Shown in pieces: positions 30,293 to 42,857 of a stretch of DNA of 64,000 nt. The first letter of the stretch is position 1; each line of letters begins with the position of its first letter. Location: NCBI GenBank assembly GCA_965112735.1, contig OZ218957.1, positions 1,426,001 through 1,490,000 on the forward strand, in the 5' to 3' direction. The position numbers and the translations under genes were made by a program. The notes below the pieces were generated by a model that worked only from the letters and a program-made list of their open reading frames with translations, was not told the origin of the DNA and did not search any database. This DNA comes from Phaeosaccion multiseriatum (Eukaryota > Ochrophyta, other classes).

Positions 30293-30921
30293 GGAAGGGG
30301 AAGAAAGAGGAGAAGGAGAAGGAGAAAGAGAAGAGTGAGGAGAAGGAGAAGGAAGAAGGGGCAGACGAGGGGGACGAGTATAGTGACGACGAGGACGAGG
30401 CTGGCGAGGAGGAGGAGCAGGATGAGTATGAGGAGAGTTTTGAAGGCTCTACGAAGGAGGAGCACGTGACGCGGAAAGAAGGCGGGGGGGAGGAGAGAAA
30501 AGGACAGGGGAAAGGGGACGAGAAGGACAACGCTGATGATGAGTACGGGCAAGAGGATTCCTTTGAGGAGGACACAGAAAGCAAGGGCGTGGCGCAGAAG
30601 GAACAGGGGCAGGAGGCGGGAGGCGGGGACGAGGAGGACGATGAGTATAGCATGGGTAGTTTGGATAGCAGCGAGGATGAGGAGACAGCAGCGGCCAAGG
30701 TGGTGGCCGGGCAACTGGCGAGTGGCAGCACGGAGCGGGGGAGACAGAAGCCCCTCGCACCGCCGTCGGCGCTCGCCAAGGAGAAGGGCACCAAGGGCGC
30801 TAAGGGCAAGGGCAAGGAGGGGGGTGGAGGTGGTGGAGCATCATCATCGTCCATAGAGGAGAATGATGGAGGCTCCCAGTACGATGCGGACTTTGATATT
30901 GACGAGGACTCTGCCGCGTAG
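28952..30921 (+). CDS. CFAP97 (hemingway)-like protein with acidic C-terminal tail
   Basis: Exons 28952-29212, 29375-29436 and 29721-30921 join in phase (GTGAGG, GTAAAG donors) to 507 residues. The N-terminal 190 residues are basic and helical. AKSLNRSILRRRELERIDME, NRILLEGLCHTKGFYHCEEW and RKDRERNEQVIRRLR match the layout of the CFAP97/KIAA1430 domain, where a LxR-I-x-x-EN-x-x-L-L word is followed by a Tyr-x5-W-x3-R block. Animal and protist relatives are axoneme- or tubulin-linked. The rest is low-complexity: Ser/Gly, 14 glutamines from a CAG tract at 30249-30292, Lys/Glu, then repeated DEY...SFE words in a strongly acidic tail. The assignment rests on motif memory, not a search. The ATG at 28952 is the first in the frame. 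Confidence 0.6.
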
Positions 30922-31592
30922 TGAGGCAGTCTTGGCTTTTTGCTTTCAGTTTAGGAGTAGGATAGGATTATGGCTCGTTCACTTTTGCCCTACTCCCATT
31001 TTTTTATTTTTTTTTTTGTTACTCAGATGGATAGGCTGGATGCTCGCGTCTTTTCACTTATCCTTTTCTTCGTTGCTTTCCCGCCGCGTGCGTGCTCTCG
31101 CTGCTCCACGGCAGCAACCTCAGAGCTCTCCCCCAAATGCTCTCATGTAGCGTAGCTCAGAGCCAGCCTTTTTCTTTTTTGTGAGAAACTGAAAAAACCC
31201 GGGGGGCGAGCCTTTAACGCTTTGGAATTGGGTCCTGGCCCCAATTCTACAAATGTAATGCGAGGAGATTCAGGCCACTCCCTGTACTTGAGAGAGAGAC
31301 GCGCTAAACTGCTGTTGTCGGTGTATTAGCATCCCAGCGAGAGCAGTCTCGCCCGATTGGGGAGTAGCAACAGCACAAGCAAGGGCGCTGGAAGAAAAGG
31401 GGCTGCAGCAGAGCAAGCCACGCCACGTCGAGGCATTCAAAAATAGACACAAGGCAGCGCCAGCTCTGAGAGTCAAAGGGGCAAGCGCTGCAGCCCAGCG
31501 AGCTACCGAGCAAGGCGAGCAGCGGAGCTGCAGAGAGGGCCAAGGTCGGTGCTGACGGGGGGGGGTCTCACTACTCTCAATCAGAAGCAAAT
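30922..31592. other. spacer between tandem genes
   Basis: 3' region of the CFAP97-like gene and upstream region of the E2F gene. A palindrome GAATTGGG...CCCCAATTC (31225-31248) is the only structured word seen; it could form a hairpin or bind a factor. No gene. Confidence 0.5.
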
Positions 31593-34500
31593 ATGAGCTC
31601 CAGGGCCAGGAGGGCTGCGAGTGGGAAGAGAAAGGGCACCGCAGATGGCCTCAAGAAGGGCGACGCCCCCGCACCCGGCCGCCGATCGGAGAGGTCTCTG
31701 GAGACTCTGAGCGCGAGCCTGCTGGAGCTCTGCAGAGGTCTGCAGCAGGGGCAGCTCATCCCTCTGGAAGAGGCCGGCAGGCAGCTGCAGATCGAGCGGA
31801 GGCGGCTGTGCGACATTCTCCACATCCTGGAAACCATTGCCCTGGTGAAGCGCGAGGGCAAGACCTGCAAGTACTTTTGGAACGGGTACGAGTTTCTCTT
31901 GCCCGTCCTTGTCGTGCTGCAGCAAGGTGCCATCGCGCGCTACCCAAGTAAGGCCAAGGCATCATGTGTGGCCAAGGCTATGCGCGAGCAGATGGACCAG
32001 ATACAGGCCAGCCCCCTGCCCCAGCGCCGTTACCTGACCGACGTGCTCAAGCAAGCCAGCTGGGAGAGTCCCTCCGTACGTTTCGTGCTGAAGGAACAGA
32101 CGGCCGAGGACATCGCTGCCTATGACACACGCCCACCGCACGAGCGACCGCAAGAGCAGCAGCAGCAGCACCAGCAGCAACATCAGCAGCAGCAGCTGCT
32201 GCTGCAGAAACAGAAGAAGCAGCAGCGCTCCAAAGCCGCACGCTCCTCCTCCTCCTCCTCCTCCTCCTCCTCCTCCTCCTCACGCGGAGGTTACGCACCA
32301 GGCGCCGACCCTTTCCCTGGAGCCAGCGTGGAGAAGCCTCTGGGTGCGCTCTGTCGCGAGCTGCTGGAAGTGTTTCTTGTACACGGGCACCACTCCATGA
32401 GCGTCAAAGATGTGGCCGCTGCCCTCTGTGGCTTTGAGGGGGAGGACACAACCGACGACTTCGTCGTCGGCGGCGGCGGCGGCGGCGGCGGCGGAGGAGG
32501 AGGAGGAGGAGGAGGAGGAGGAGGAGGGGACGGGGGGCGCCGACTGAGCAAGCAGCAGGAGGAGGAGAAGGAGGCGTCTATGAAGGCCAAGCTGCGGCGC
32601 CTGTATGACGTCATCAACGTGCTCACCACGGCAAAGCTCGTGGTCAAAGACTTCCAGGTACGATGCAGTAGGGGGTACGATAGGGGGCATACGGTATGGC
32701 CAAAGAAAGGGGGGTGGAAAGAACCGCTGACCATGGTCATGGTCATGTCATTCGGTAGGCCGACTTGGAGACACTCGGGCACGTCCACTTTTGAAGTCTC
32801 TCGGATTTCATCTCAGTCACTCTGACTGACTCGTTACTCGCTGAAAACTCTCCATATCTTGCCGAATGCAAACGCTCCTTCCTTCCTTCCTTCCTTCCTT
32901 CCTTCCTTTTTTTCTTTCTTTCTTTTTTTCTTCCAGGGAAACTCGCGCACCAAGTTGCTCTTCTCGTGGAACCCTTTGCTCAACATGTTTCAGTTACCTA
33001 CCAAGGTCATGGCCCAGTGCAACGACGCGAGTAACAACACGTCCACTTTGGTTGCCAGCCTCTTCGCGACCCCCGGAGGAGGGCCTCCCCCGGCAGCGAC
33101 CACGCGTCTTCCTTCTCTTGCTGCTGCTGCTGATGCTGCTGCTGATGCTGCTGCTGGAGCCGCTGGTGTTGGTGCTGCAGCCACGCCCAGGAGACATGTA
33201 GCAGGTCTCAAAGACTCGGCCTCCTCTTCTTCTTCTTCTTCCTCCTCCTACGCTCGCGGACGCGTGGTCGGGCGAGCAGGGGCTGCTGAGCGCCGTCCGC
33301 AGAAGGGCACAACAGCCAAAAGGAAGCAGCCGTCCCGGCAGCAGACCAAGAAGAAGAAGAAGAAGAAGAAGGCGATGAAGTACTATGACAGCGACGAAGA
33401 TGAAGAGGAGAGCACCAGCAACTACAGCGACAGCGACAGCGACAGCAGCTACAGCGAAGACGATCGCCGCCACAACAAGAAGCACGCCTCTTCCTCTTTG
33501 TCCTCCCCCTCCTCCGCCTACACGAGCAACCCCATGCCCGAAGAGGAGGAGAGGGAGGAGCCGCCCAACCATTCCCTGCAGGACCTCTCCTTCCTCTACA
33601 ACGCGAGGAGGAGGACCACTGACGCGCCAATGCACGCCTCCCACCGAGGACAGGGCCCGAGGGGCGCGCGGGGAGCAGCCTACCCCGGGGGATACCCAGG
33701 GGGAGCAGCCTACCCAGGGGGGGAAGCCTACCCAGGGGGAGCAGTCTACGCAGGGGGGGAGCACCCCCTGTTCGACTCTGCAGGGCATGAGTTGGCGCTG
33801 CCGTCCACTTCCTGTGGTCCGCTCATGTCCACCGCCAGAGAGTGGGCGATGATGGGCGGGGCGGCGGCGGCGGAGGGGGGGGGGCGTACGATGGCACCGT
33901 CGGCGCTCTTTGGGCAGCGCGTCGCGAGCAGCATGCAGCAGCAGTTGGTGATACAGCAGCAACAGTCGATGGTGCAGTCGCGCTTCGATGAGCAGCAGCA
34001 GGAGGAGGACGAGGCGGATAACGATGACGACGACGACGACGACGACGAGGAGGAGGAGGAGGAGGAGGAGGAGGAGGAGGAGGGACCTCGCGGCAAGCGG
34101 CGCAGGACCGGCGCCGGACCCTTCCCAAGGGGCATTAGGACTGCGGGTCCTCACGGGCAGCATGCTGTGTCCCCATCACCCACCGGCGAGGTGCGTCACC
34201 AGCTGTTGCTGCCTCATCACCAGCCTCGTGATCATCCTCGTCATCATCATCATCAACAACAGCAGCAGCAGGAGCAGCAGCCTCAGCATCAGCTGTTCCA
34301 CTCTGCCAGCGACGTGCCCACCCTCCACCCTCACCACGGCCATCCCATGGCTGACTCTCAAGCCCATGCTCAAGTAAGAGGGGGGCGTCGCGAACAGGCA
34401 GAAGGGGCAGGGGCATTGTTTGGGGCAGGGGCAGGGCCAGGGGGGGGTGTGACCCTTATCAGGGACCTTGAGGTACCCGAGCCGGTCACAGATGGTGACG

Positions 34501-35591
34501 GAGCCCAGAGCACCAACGACCCTCTCAGTGCGGATACGGACGGCGCCTTCTACAGCGCCGCAGGAGGTGACAAGAGCGTCACCTTCATTGACAAGAGACA
34601 GCAGTTGGTGATACCCCAGCAGCACCACCAGCACCAGCAGCACCAGCTCGGCACCGAGCGTCCTGCATCTGTATCACCAACTGCTGCTGATGGGGCGGCC
34701 GCTCTCTTGCATGTGCGAGAAGATATGCCCCACGGAGGAGGAGGAGGAGGAGGAGGAGGACGAGGAGGAGGAGGAGGAGGAGGAGGAGGAGGAGGAGGAG
34801 GACGAGGAGGACGAGGAGGGAGGGGTGCAGGAGGGGGACAGCATCTCCTCCACTACCGCAACCACCCCCCTCAACGCCACCAGCAGCAGCCACCGCAGCC
34901 ACCGCAGCCACCGCAGCCACCGCAGCATTCTGTGGTCCAGCACGAGCAGGAGGAGGGGGAGCCTGGACACAACGGCCACACAGCGGGGGAGGAGGGGATC
35001 AGCAACTGTGCGGTGCTCTCTTCCACAGCCATGGCGATTGCCCTGGATGACCACCCTGTCCAGCACCCCGCCAGCACCGAGATGAGGCTGATCATCGGCC
35101 GCGACGGCGGGGACGGTGCATCCGGCAAAGAAGGAGAGAGAGACGCCACCAGCTTGGTCTTTGGAGTGGGGGGGCGATCATCCTCCTTCTCCTCCTCCCC
35201 GGGCGGCGGCGCTGCCGTGTCCGACCGCCGGAGCAGTGGTGGCGTCAGTAGCATGAGCGGTATCAGTGGGATGAGCAGCGGCAGCTTTTCCAGCCCTGGC
35301 ACCGGCACCGCCTCCGCCCCTGCTGGTGGTGCTGCCTTCGCGCCCCACCACCGCCGCCTTCGCACAGACTCCATTTCTTCCTTGAATCTGAGTCAGGGTT
35401 CGGATGGGGCGGAGAGCGCAGCACTTGCAGCGCTAGGAGGAGGAGGAGGAGGAGGAGGAGGAGGATGTGGTGGGGGCTTCTCATCCCGCCGCTCCTCTTC
35501 TATTCCTTCCATGGGCTCCTTCCCCCTCATCGAGCTGTTGGGGGAGGGAGGCACCGACAGCCCGGTGCTTGAGCACTACATGGAGGCGTAG
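31593..35591 (+). CDS. atypical E2F transcription factor with two DNA-binding domains (E2F7/8/DEL-like)
   Basis: Two exons (31593-32657 and 32937-35591, GTACGA donor, pyrimidine-rich acceptor) join in phase to 1239 residues. Winged-helix domain 1 lies near residues 33-100: RSERSLETLSASLLELC, then RRRLCDILHILETIALVKRE and CKYFWNG. The usual RRxYDI tyrosine is Cys here. Domain 2 lies near 250-375: KPLGALCRELLEVFLVHG, then KLRRLYDVINVLTTAKLVVK and, across the intron, NSRTKLLFSWNP. It is interrupted by a 20-Gly loop. Two such domains without a DP partner region is the design of E2F7/E2F8 and plant DEL proteins, which repress cell-cycle and endocycle genes as monomers. The remaining 860 residues are low-complexity (Gln, His, Gly, acidic, Pro-Gly-Gly repeats at 33680-33760), and three copies of the 20-bp dispersed motif lie in it. 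Confidence 0.85.
33938..33960 (-). repeat. dispersed 20-bp motif, site in E2F exon 2
   Basis: CAGCAGTTGGTGATACAGCA is the reverse complement of the consensus CTGTATCACCAACTGCTGCT. It is read as QQLVIQ in the protein. Confidence 0.8.
34601..34613 (-). repeat. dispersed 20-bp motif, variant site in E2F exon 2
   Basis: GCAGTTGGTGATACC in place of ATACAG; read as QQLVIP. Confidence 0.65.
34669..34689 (+). repeat. dispersed 20-bp motif, site in E2F exon 2, opposite orientation
   Basis: CTGTATCACCAACTGCTGCT, read as VSPTAA. Only 56 bp from an inverted copy at 34601-34613. Confidence 0.85.
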
Positions 35592-35715
35592 GATGGCAGT
35601 CCACGTCTGGCTGCTTGACCACTACATGGAGGTTAGCAGCAGCGTAGACAGCAACGTAGGTAGCGTACTATAAATAGCAGCAGATGGATGGCTGCTGGTA
35701 GAAGTGTAGTTGTGC

Positions 35716-35746
<31 letters not shown>

Positions 35747-36570
35747 ACGCGCGTCGTAGTAAGACTGCCTGTCTTCACGCACGCACTTGCACGGACGCAC
35801 ACGCACGCACACACACACACGCGCACGCACGCACGCACGCACAAGCAGGACTTGTTCCTTGGTTTAGTAGGGGCGCTTTCGTTCCGTTGTGATGTACCTT
35901 TTTTTTCCTCGCTTGCTGTTGGTGTGGGCAGGGCATGCAGCCTACCATTGGCTGGTGGCTGTGTGGACGGCTTTCGGCGTGTTGATTTGATGCAGCAATG
36001 ATGTGTCGTTGATCATTTCTAGTGAAAGCTAGCAGCCAGACAGCAGAGAAGACAGGCCCACACCCGCCCCCCTCTTTATATCTATAACATACTATATGTA
36101 GAAGAAACTCGTGACCCAACCCACCCCCTGAAGAGTAGACCAACCACGACCAAGTCATGCCAAACGGGCTGATCCGCGTCGATGCAGAGCAAAGCAAAGC
36201 AGAGCTAAGCAAAGCAATGCTACTGCCTTCCACTGCCTTCCACTGGTGTTGTAAGCACACCTCCGCTTCATTCAGGTCTTTAGCCGCAACGCGCACGCTC
36301 CTCCTACGGGAAGGGAGCCTGACCACGAACCTTTTCCACTACCTGCTGGACGCTGCGTACGCCTGGGTCATCGACTTATTTCAGGGAGTGCGGCTCTTAC
36401 GTCTGGAGCGACAGCGCTGCCTTCCACTGCCTTCCACTGCCTTCCACTGCCTTCCACTGCCTTCCACTGCCTCCCGCTTAATGCATATATATGCACTGCG
36501 GCCTTCCACTCGGAGAAGGGTTCTTCCCGGTCTCGCGTGTGGAAGGTACATTGGCCTAGAGCCTGTTGCG
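35592..36570. other. spacer between convergent genes with several short tandem repeats
   Basis: It contains TG repeats at 35716-35743, an ACGC/CACG-rich tract at 35776-35850, and decamers of CTGCCTTCCA at 36224-36246 and 36417-36470. AGCAAAGCAGAGCTAAGCAA is repeated loosely near 36188-36217. No gene is supported. Confidence 0.6.
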
Positions 36571-39500
36571 TCAAGTCTGTTGGAGGCTCAAGTACATCTT
36601 CCTCGCTGCGTGGTGCTTCGCCTCCTTCTTCGTCCTTCCCACCCCCACCTCCGCGCGCTGCTGTATCACCAACTGCTCCGGCGGCCTCCGAATGTCCCCT
36701 CCCTCGATAACGATAACTCTGCAATGGAAGGTGGGTTGGTGTGACTGACCATCCCTCTGCATGGTGTATATGGGGGGCTGCCACCTCAGCCGCTGACATA
36801 ACGTGTTGAGAAGCGATACTGGAGTACGCACTCCCCCACCCGCGCCAACCACGTCTCCTCTCCCTCCTCCTCCGGCGCCGATCATCGCGGATCCCGAACC
36901 CTGCCTGCCCCCCTGGGGAGCCCGCACACCCCCGCCTCCCCCGATGAGGTCGTCTCCTCCTCCTCCTCCTCCTCCTCCTCCTCCTCGTCCTCCTCGTCCT
37001 CGAGCGAATAGGCCACCACCGCTAGTGCTCCAGCTGCTGCTGCGGCTGCTGTACGTGGCCGTGGCGTGGGGACCAGCCGCTGCTGCCGCTGCTGCTGCCG
37101 CTGCTGCTCCCGCCACTGGGCCAGCCATGTTTGTATCCCCTACACGTACGTCATCCACCCTCTGCGAGCGCTCATCTCTCTGGGAGGAGTCAGCTCTTTG
37201 GGAGGACTCAGTCCTCTGGGAAGAGGAGGAGGGGGAGGGGGAAGGGGGGGAGGAGTCCATGGCCCAGCTCGCCCAGTTCCTGGATGACCCCTCCTTAGGC
37301 CCTATGACGCCGGAGCGGCCTGCAGCTGAGCGGTCCGCTGCCACTGAGCCAGCGGCGGCGAGGGCTCCTTTCTGCTGCTGCTCCGTCTCGAGAAAGGGCT
37401 GAACAAGGGCTACTTCCGCTGCCGCTGCTGCTGCTCCTCCTCCTCCTGCTGATGCTGTATCACCAACGGTTGCCACTGGAGCCATGGCGCTGCTCAGAGG
37501 GGATAACAGCCCTGCCTCTGAGGTGGTTGAAGGCGGGGATGAGGAAGTCGGTAATGACGACGGCGAAGACGACGTCATCAGTTGATGAGACGGGGGCATC
37601 GATAGAGGCATCGATAGAGGCATCGATAGAGGCATCGTCATGAGGTTGCTAGCAGATGCAGCTTCAATCAGCCCCCCCAGCCCTGCCAGCTCCCCAACAA
37701 GACCGTCCTGGGGGTAGGCGGAGAAGGAGGGAGAGGACGAGGAGGAGGCTGCGGAGGAGGAGTAGGAGGAGGAGGTGGTGATGCCCTGTCTCCGCCTCCG
37801 TCTCTGTCTCTGGTGGGGCTCCGAGTAGTCATAGTCTTTGCTGCCCGTCGGTTGCCATTCCCCCGTCTGCTGCCATCCATCCCCTCTGCGTAGCGCCTTT
37901 GCGTGGCCGGCCCCCTGCCTGAGGAGAGGCGTTTCGTTGTCGAGCAGTATCATGGAGAAGGGGGGTAAGAAAAAAGGTTTGTCCCAATGGTCACGGGGGG
38001 AGTGGGGGCTGAAAAGCCCCGGCCAATCCGTCAGTCAGTCAGTCAGCCTTAGAGGCTTCAGAGGGCTCAGGGGCTCGGCCAGCTTGCCTCGTGTTTGCTT
38101 GCTTGCCTTGCTTGCCTTGCTTTCCTTCCTTGCCTTGCTTGCCTTGCTTTCCTTCCTTGCCTTGCTTGCCTGGCTTGCCTCGCTTGCCTTGCATGGCTTG
38201 CCTTCTTCTGCTCTGTTCTCTAATCGATGCAGCTCATACACCTTCGCTCTGCCCATACACCTTCGCTCTGCTCATACGCCTTCGCTCTACCCATCCACTT
38301 CGCTCTACCCTGCCCTTCTCTCTAACCTGTGCTGCTGGAAACTTGCTTCTCCCGTGCTCCATACGTTGCACACGTCGCAATATAAGTTGTGCCCAATCAG
38401 CCGTATCACCTGTGCTCATGGATGGCAGCGGATAGATCGTGGTGCATGTATGAGATTAAACATGAGTCAGTGGGTGAGTGAGTGAATGAGTGAGTGAGTG
38501 AGTGAGTGAGTGAGTGAGTGAGTAAGTGAGTGAGTGAGTGAGTGAGTGAGTGAGTGAGTGAGTGAATGAGTGAGTGAGTGAGTGAGTGAGTGAGTGAGTG
38601 AGTGATTGAGTCATTGAGTGATTGAATGAATGAGTGAGTGAGTGAGTGAGTGAGTGAGTAAGTGAGTGAGTGAGTGAGTGAGTGAGTGAGTGAGTGAGAA
38701 GTGAGTGGTGAAAGCATCACTTACCTCGCACTTGCAGGAGTCCCCACCACCCCTCCTGACACAAGGATCCTCGCGGTTCTTGTCCTCCTCGTCCTCCCCT
38801 CCACCAGCAGTTGGTGACACAGCAGCACCAGCAGCACCAGCATCACCAGTAGAAAGCTTAGCACCAGCCCTATGGCTGGAATGGTCCCGATGATTTCTCC
38901 GCCGTCCGCAGCCGTCCTCTCGGACGATGAGAGCAATGGAGTGCGTGCTGCAGAAGTGCTCCAAGCTTGGCAATGCCGGGGTACGGCTTGCAGTGCGCGA
39001 TGCCAGTGCGGTGTCCGTGTCGACCCACCCTTGTTCTCCTCCTCCTCCTCCTCCTCCTCCTCGTCCTCCTCCTCCTCCTCCTCCTCCTCCTTCTCTTTCC
39101 ACCCCACCTCCTGCTCCACCACCTCCTCCCCTTCTCCTTCTGCCGCTCGCCGCCGCGTCAGCAGAAGGAGCAGTAACGACAGCAGCAGCAAGAGCCCTTT
39201 GCACACTCTGTGCCCTCTGATGAGCGCTCTGTGTGCTCTGTATATGGCGCAGGCACTGCACCGCGGCCTCTCTCCGCCACTCTACGCACGACAGAGTCTT
39301 ATCAATGCTGCGAGCTCGGAACCCCTCCGGGCTGAACTCCTTCGCGTCCAGGCTCTGCAGCTCCGGCGGCAGCTGTTGCACCATCACTGACATAGTAGTG
39401 GCACCGCTGCCGCTCCTTGAGGGCACAGCCGCGTACGTCGGACCAGCTCCAGCCCCGGCTCGAACCCCAACACCGCTGATGGCCGCGCAGTAAGCCAAGA

Positions 39501-40664
39501 GTAGACCGGGGGCCTCTTCGTCTCTCAGCCACCGGCGGAACGACGGGCAAACGCACTCCTTGTCTCTGCCCAGCTCGCCCGCGACATTCACCATGTTCAT
39601 CTCCCCTGCACTTGTCCATGAGTTGCCATCGAGCACGGCAGTAGAGGTCAAGTGGAGTAGAGTGGAAAGGAGTGAGCGCGGAGCCTAGCCATAGGCCCGA
39701 TCTAGGCCCAGGCCCTCTCCCTCCAAAACCCACATGCACTCACATGTACTCAAAGTACTCACTCACTCACTTACACACTCACTTGCACGCACACACACAC
39801 ACGCACTCACATGTCCTCAAATCGCACGCGCACAAACACCCTCACCTCTCATTGCCTTACTGGCGAGCCTCATAAGCTCCGCCTCCATCGCCTTAAACAG
39901 CTCGAGCTGCCGGATTTCTGCCGTCCCAGGGCGACCCAAGATGACGTACACACCTTGACGAGCCCTTGCCCTCCCCCTGCTCTGTATCCAGGCGGCGATG
40001 CTCGACGGCATGTCGTATCTGTTGGACAGGAAGACCGAACGGTTACATGGCGGTTACAAGACGGCAGCCAGTACCTGACGGAGAGGCTCTGGCGGCGGCC
40101 ATCTATTGCCATCCATTGCCGTCCGTTCGCAGAGAGAGGGAGAGAGAGAAGAGGGAGAGAGGGGGTCGTACCTGACCACGTGTCGACACGTGGAGATGTC
40201 GAGTCCCTCCTCCCCGACACTAGTGGCGACGAGGACGTTGCACATGCCCGCTCGAAAGTCGTCCAACACGCTGTGCTGCCCCACTGCTCCCATCCCGCTT
40301 CTCCTCCTACTCCGTGTGAGGCTACTCATGCTGCTCGTGATGGTGGACATTTCGGACACACTGCTGCTTCGGCCACTCACGCTCAGCGGCCTCCCCTCCT
40401 CCTCATCCTCCTCCTCCTCATCGTCGTCGTCGTCCCCCTCGTCGCCCCCCTCCTCGTCCTCCTCCTCGTCCCAGCCACCGTGGCCTAAAAGCACGCCCAC
40501 ACGTGCCCCACGCTGCTGCAGCTCCGCGTCTCGCTCCACGAGAGCCTGCAAAGCCATGGCAGTGCGCTTACGCTGCGTGAACACCATCACTCTATGGGTG
40601 GATGGCAGTGGGTGGGCGGGAGAGGCGGTAGTGCCAGGCTCTGCCTCCACAAGCGCATGCACAT

Positions 40665-40710
<46 letters not shown>

Positions 40711-41196
40711 GCACACATGGAGCAGGATACACACACATATGGCACACAAAAGGGACCGTGGGGGGGGGTACTCATCAGCATCGACACACGCGTTTCACGG
40801 CCCCCTCTTCTTCTTTTTCTACTCTTGCTTGCTCGCCTCACCTCTCTCGTCCAACACAAGCTTCAGCTCCTTCAAAAGCGCGTCCGTCTTTGGAGATCCA
40901 TGGCTGTGCTGGCGTGAGTCGGAGCCAGCTCCTTGCCTTCCTCCTCCTCCACCTCCTCCTTCCCCTCCTTCCCCTCCTCCTCCCCCTCCTCCACCTCCTC
41001 CTTCTCCCCGCCTCGAAATGCGTCGCGGCCCTGTAGAGGCCTCTAAGTCGTGGCCATGCCGCAGCGGGTCCTCCAGCGGCTCGAGCAGCACCTCCCGCAG
41101 CAGTCGTAGATGCTCGTCCTCCTCCTCCTTGACTCGGAAACCCTCCTCCTCCTCCTCCTCCTCCTCCTCCTCCTCCTCCTCCTCCTCCTCCTCTTC

Positions 41197-41227
<31 letters not shown>

Positions 41228-42821
41228 ACATAGCCTTCCTCCACCGCCGCCATCGCCACCGCCAGGCCGCGTGCCTCCTCCCTCCACCCCGTGCCTTCTG
41301 GCGAGGCGTCGGATCGCCCTCCTGCTTGCCCTCCTGCTTGCCCTCCTGCTTGTGAGGAGGAGACCCCCCACCGCTGTCGCCGCCGCTGAAGAGCCTCGCT
41401 CACCTCCCGATGGAGGAGGAGGGCGCTGTCACGGACTCTTCTACGCACGTTGTCGGGGTTACCGCCGCAGTCGAACCACTCTCCCATCTGTACGTGAATC
41501 GGTTCCATGCATGCAAACAGACAGAGAGAGATAGACGGAGAGACAGAGAGCGCGCGCGCAAGAGAGAGAGAGACAGAGAGGGAGAGAGACAAAGAGTGTC
41601 GGGGTTACCGCCGCAGTCGAACCACTCTCCCATCTGTACGTGAATCGGTTCCATGCATGCAAACAGACAGAGAGAGATAGACGGAGAGACAGAGAGCGCG
41701 CGCGCAAGAGAGAGAGAGACAGAGAGGGAGAGAGACAAAGAGTGAGAGACAGAGATAGACAGAGAGAGGGGGCGAGACACACAGCCGCACACACACAGAG
41801 AGAGAGACCAAAAGTCAAAGCCGCCACCCCTAGATTGATAGATCATAGATAGACAGAGAAGAGAGGGTATTCAAGTCGGTCAATCGAGCGAAGACAGACA
41901 ATCTAGCCGTGAGCGGTCCGGCACCTCGACCTTTCACTGCCTTCCCTTCTCTCTCTCACAGCTCCACCACTTAGTGTATGCCCTCCTGTCAGTCAGTCAC
42001 TCAATCAGTCACTTACTCCATCACTCACTCACCACTCACTCACTCACTCACTCACTCACTCACTCACTCACTCACTACCTCACTCACTATCTTACTCACC
42101 AGCTCGACCACTCTGGTCAGGTGCCGGACGGCTGACTCTGAAAGGGTCGGTGCGTAAGCCCTCGCTGTATCACCAACTGCTGCTGCTATCTTGCCCTTCG
42201 CAACGCCTCCTCCTTCTCCCCCTTGTGCTTCCGTCGCTTCACCTCCCATCCCAGCCGCCATCGTGCCCTTCCAGCCGCTCAGCCACACCCGCAGCTCCTC
42301 CACTTGGAAGCTACACTCTGCCTTGCCACATCCGTCTCCACTCTCATTCTCATTTGGCGACGACGACAACGTCGACCACGTCTTTAGCAGTATGGGCACG
42401 TCGCCTTGGCTCTGAAGCACCGCAGCCTCCTCCACTGGGAGCACGCCCCCTGTTGGTGGATCCCCTTGTTGCGCCACTCTACGTCGCGGTGAGAGGAGTT
42501 CGAGAAGGCGCAGGAAGTGCTCACTCATCATTCTGTAGGTGCGCGTGTTGGTCGTTCGTATGGGCCAGTTGTTAGTTGTTTGGGTCATTCGCGCCAGTGA
42601 GTCAGTGCCGTGGAGGGATGTGATGGAGAGGTAGGGACGGCGGGCAAACGAAGCAAGGCAGGAAAGGAGGAGGGAGCGGGGGAGGGGGATGGGTTAGTTC
42701 CATCGAAGGATAGGAGCGAATGATAAGAGTGCGACCAAACCATCACGCATTCACACGGACGGCGGAACAGCCCCAAGCCTCCCCTCCTGTCCTACCATGC
42801 ACGCGCGCACGCACACACCCA

Positions 42822-42857
<36 letters not shown>

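Noticed and set aside
32859-32936. Phe-rich N-terminus of the long E2F ORF
   Set aside because: It is the pyrimidine tract and acceptor of the intron; the exon starts at 32937.
38611-39651. RNase III domain in the exon after the helicase
   Set aside because: No LEFLGDxVL-like signature or acidic catalytic cluster is visible; the exon is mostly Gly, Ser and Ala low-complexity with a short helical block.
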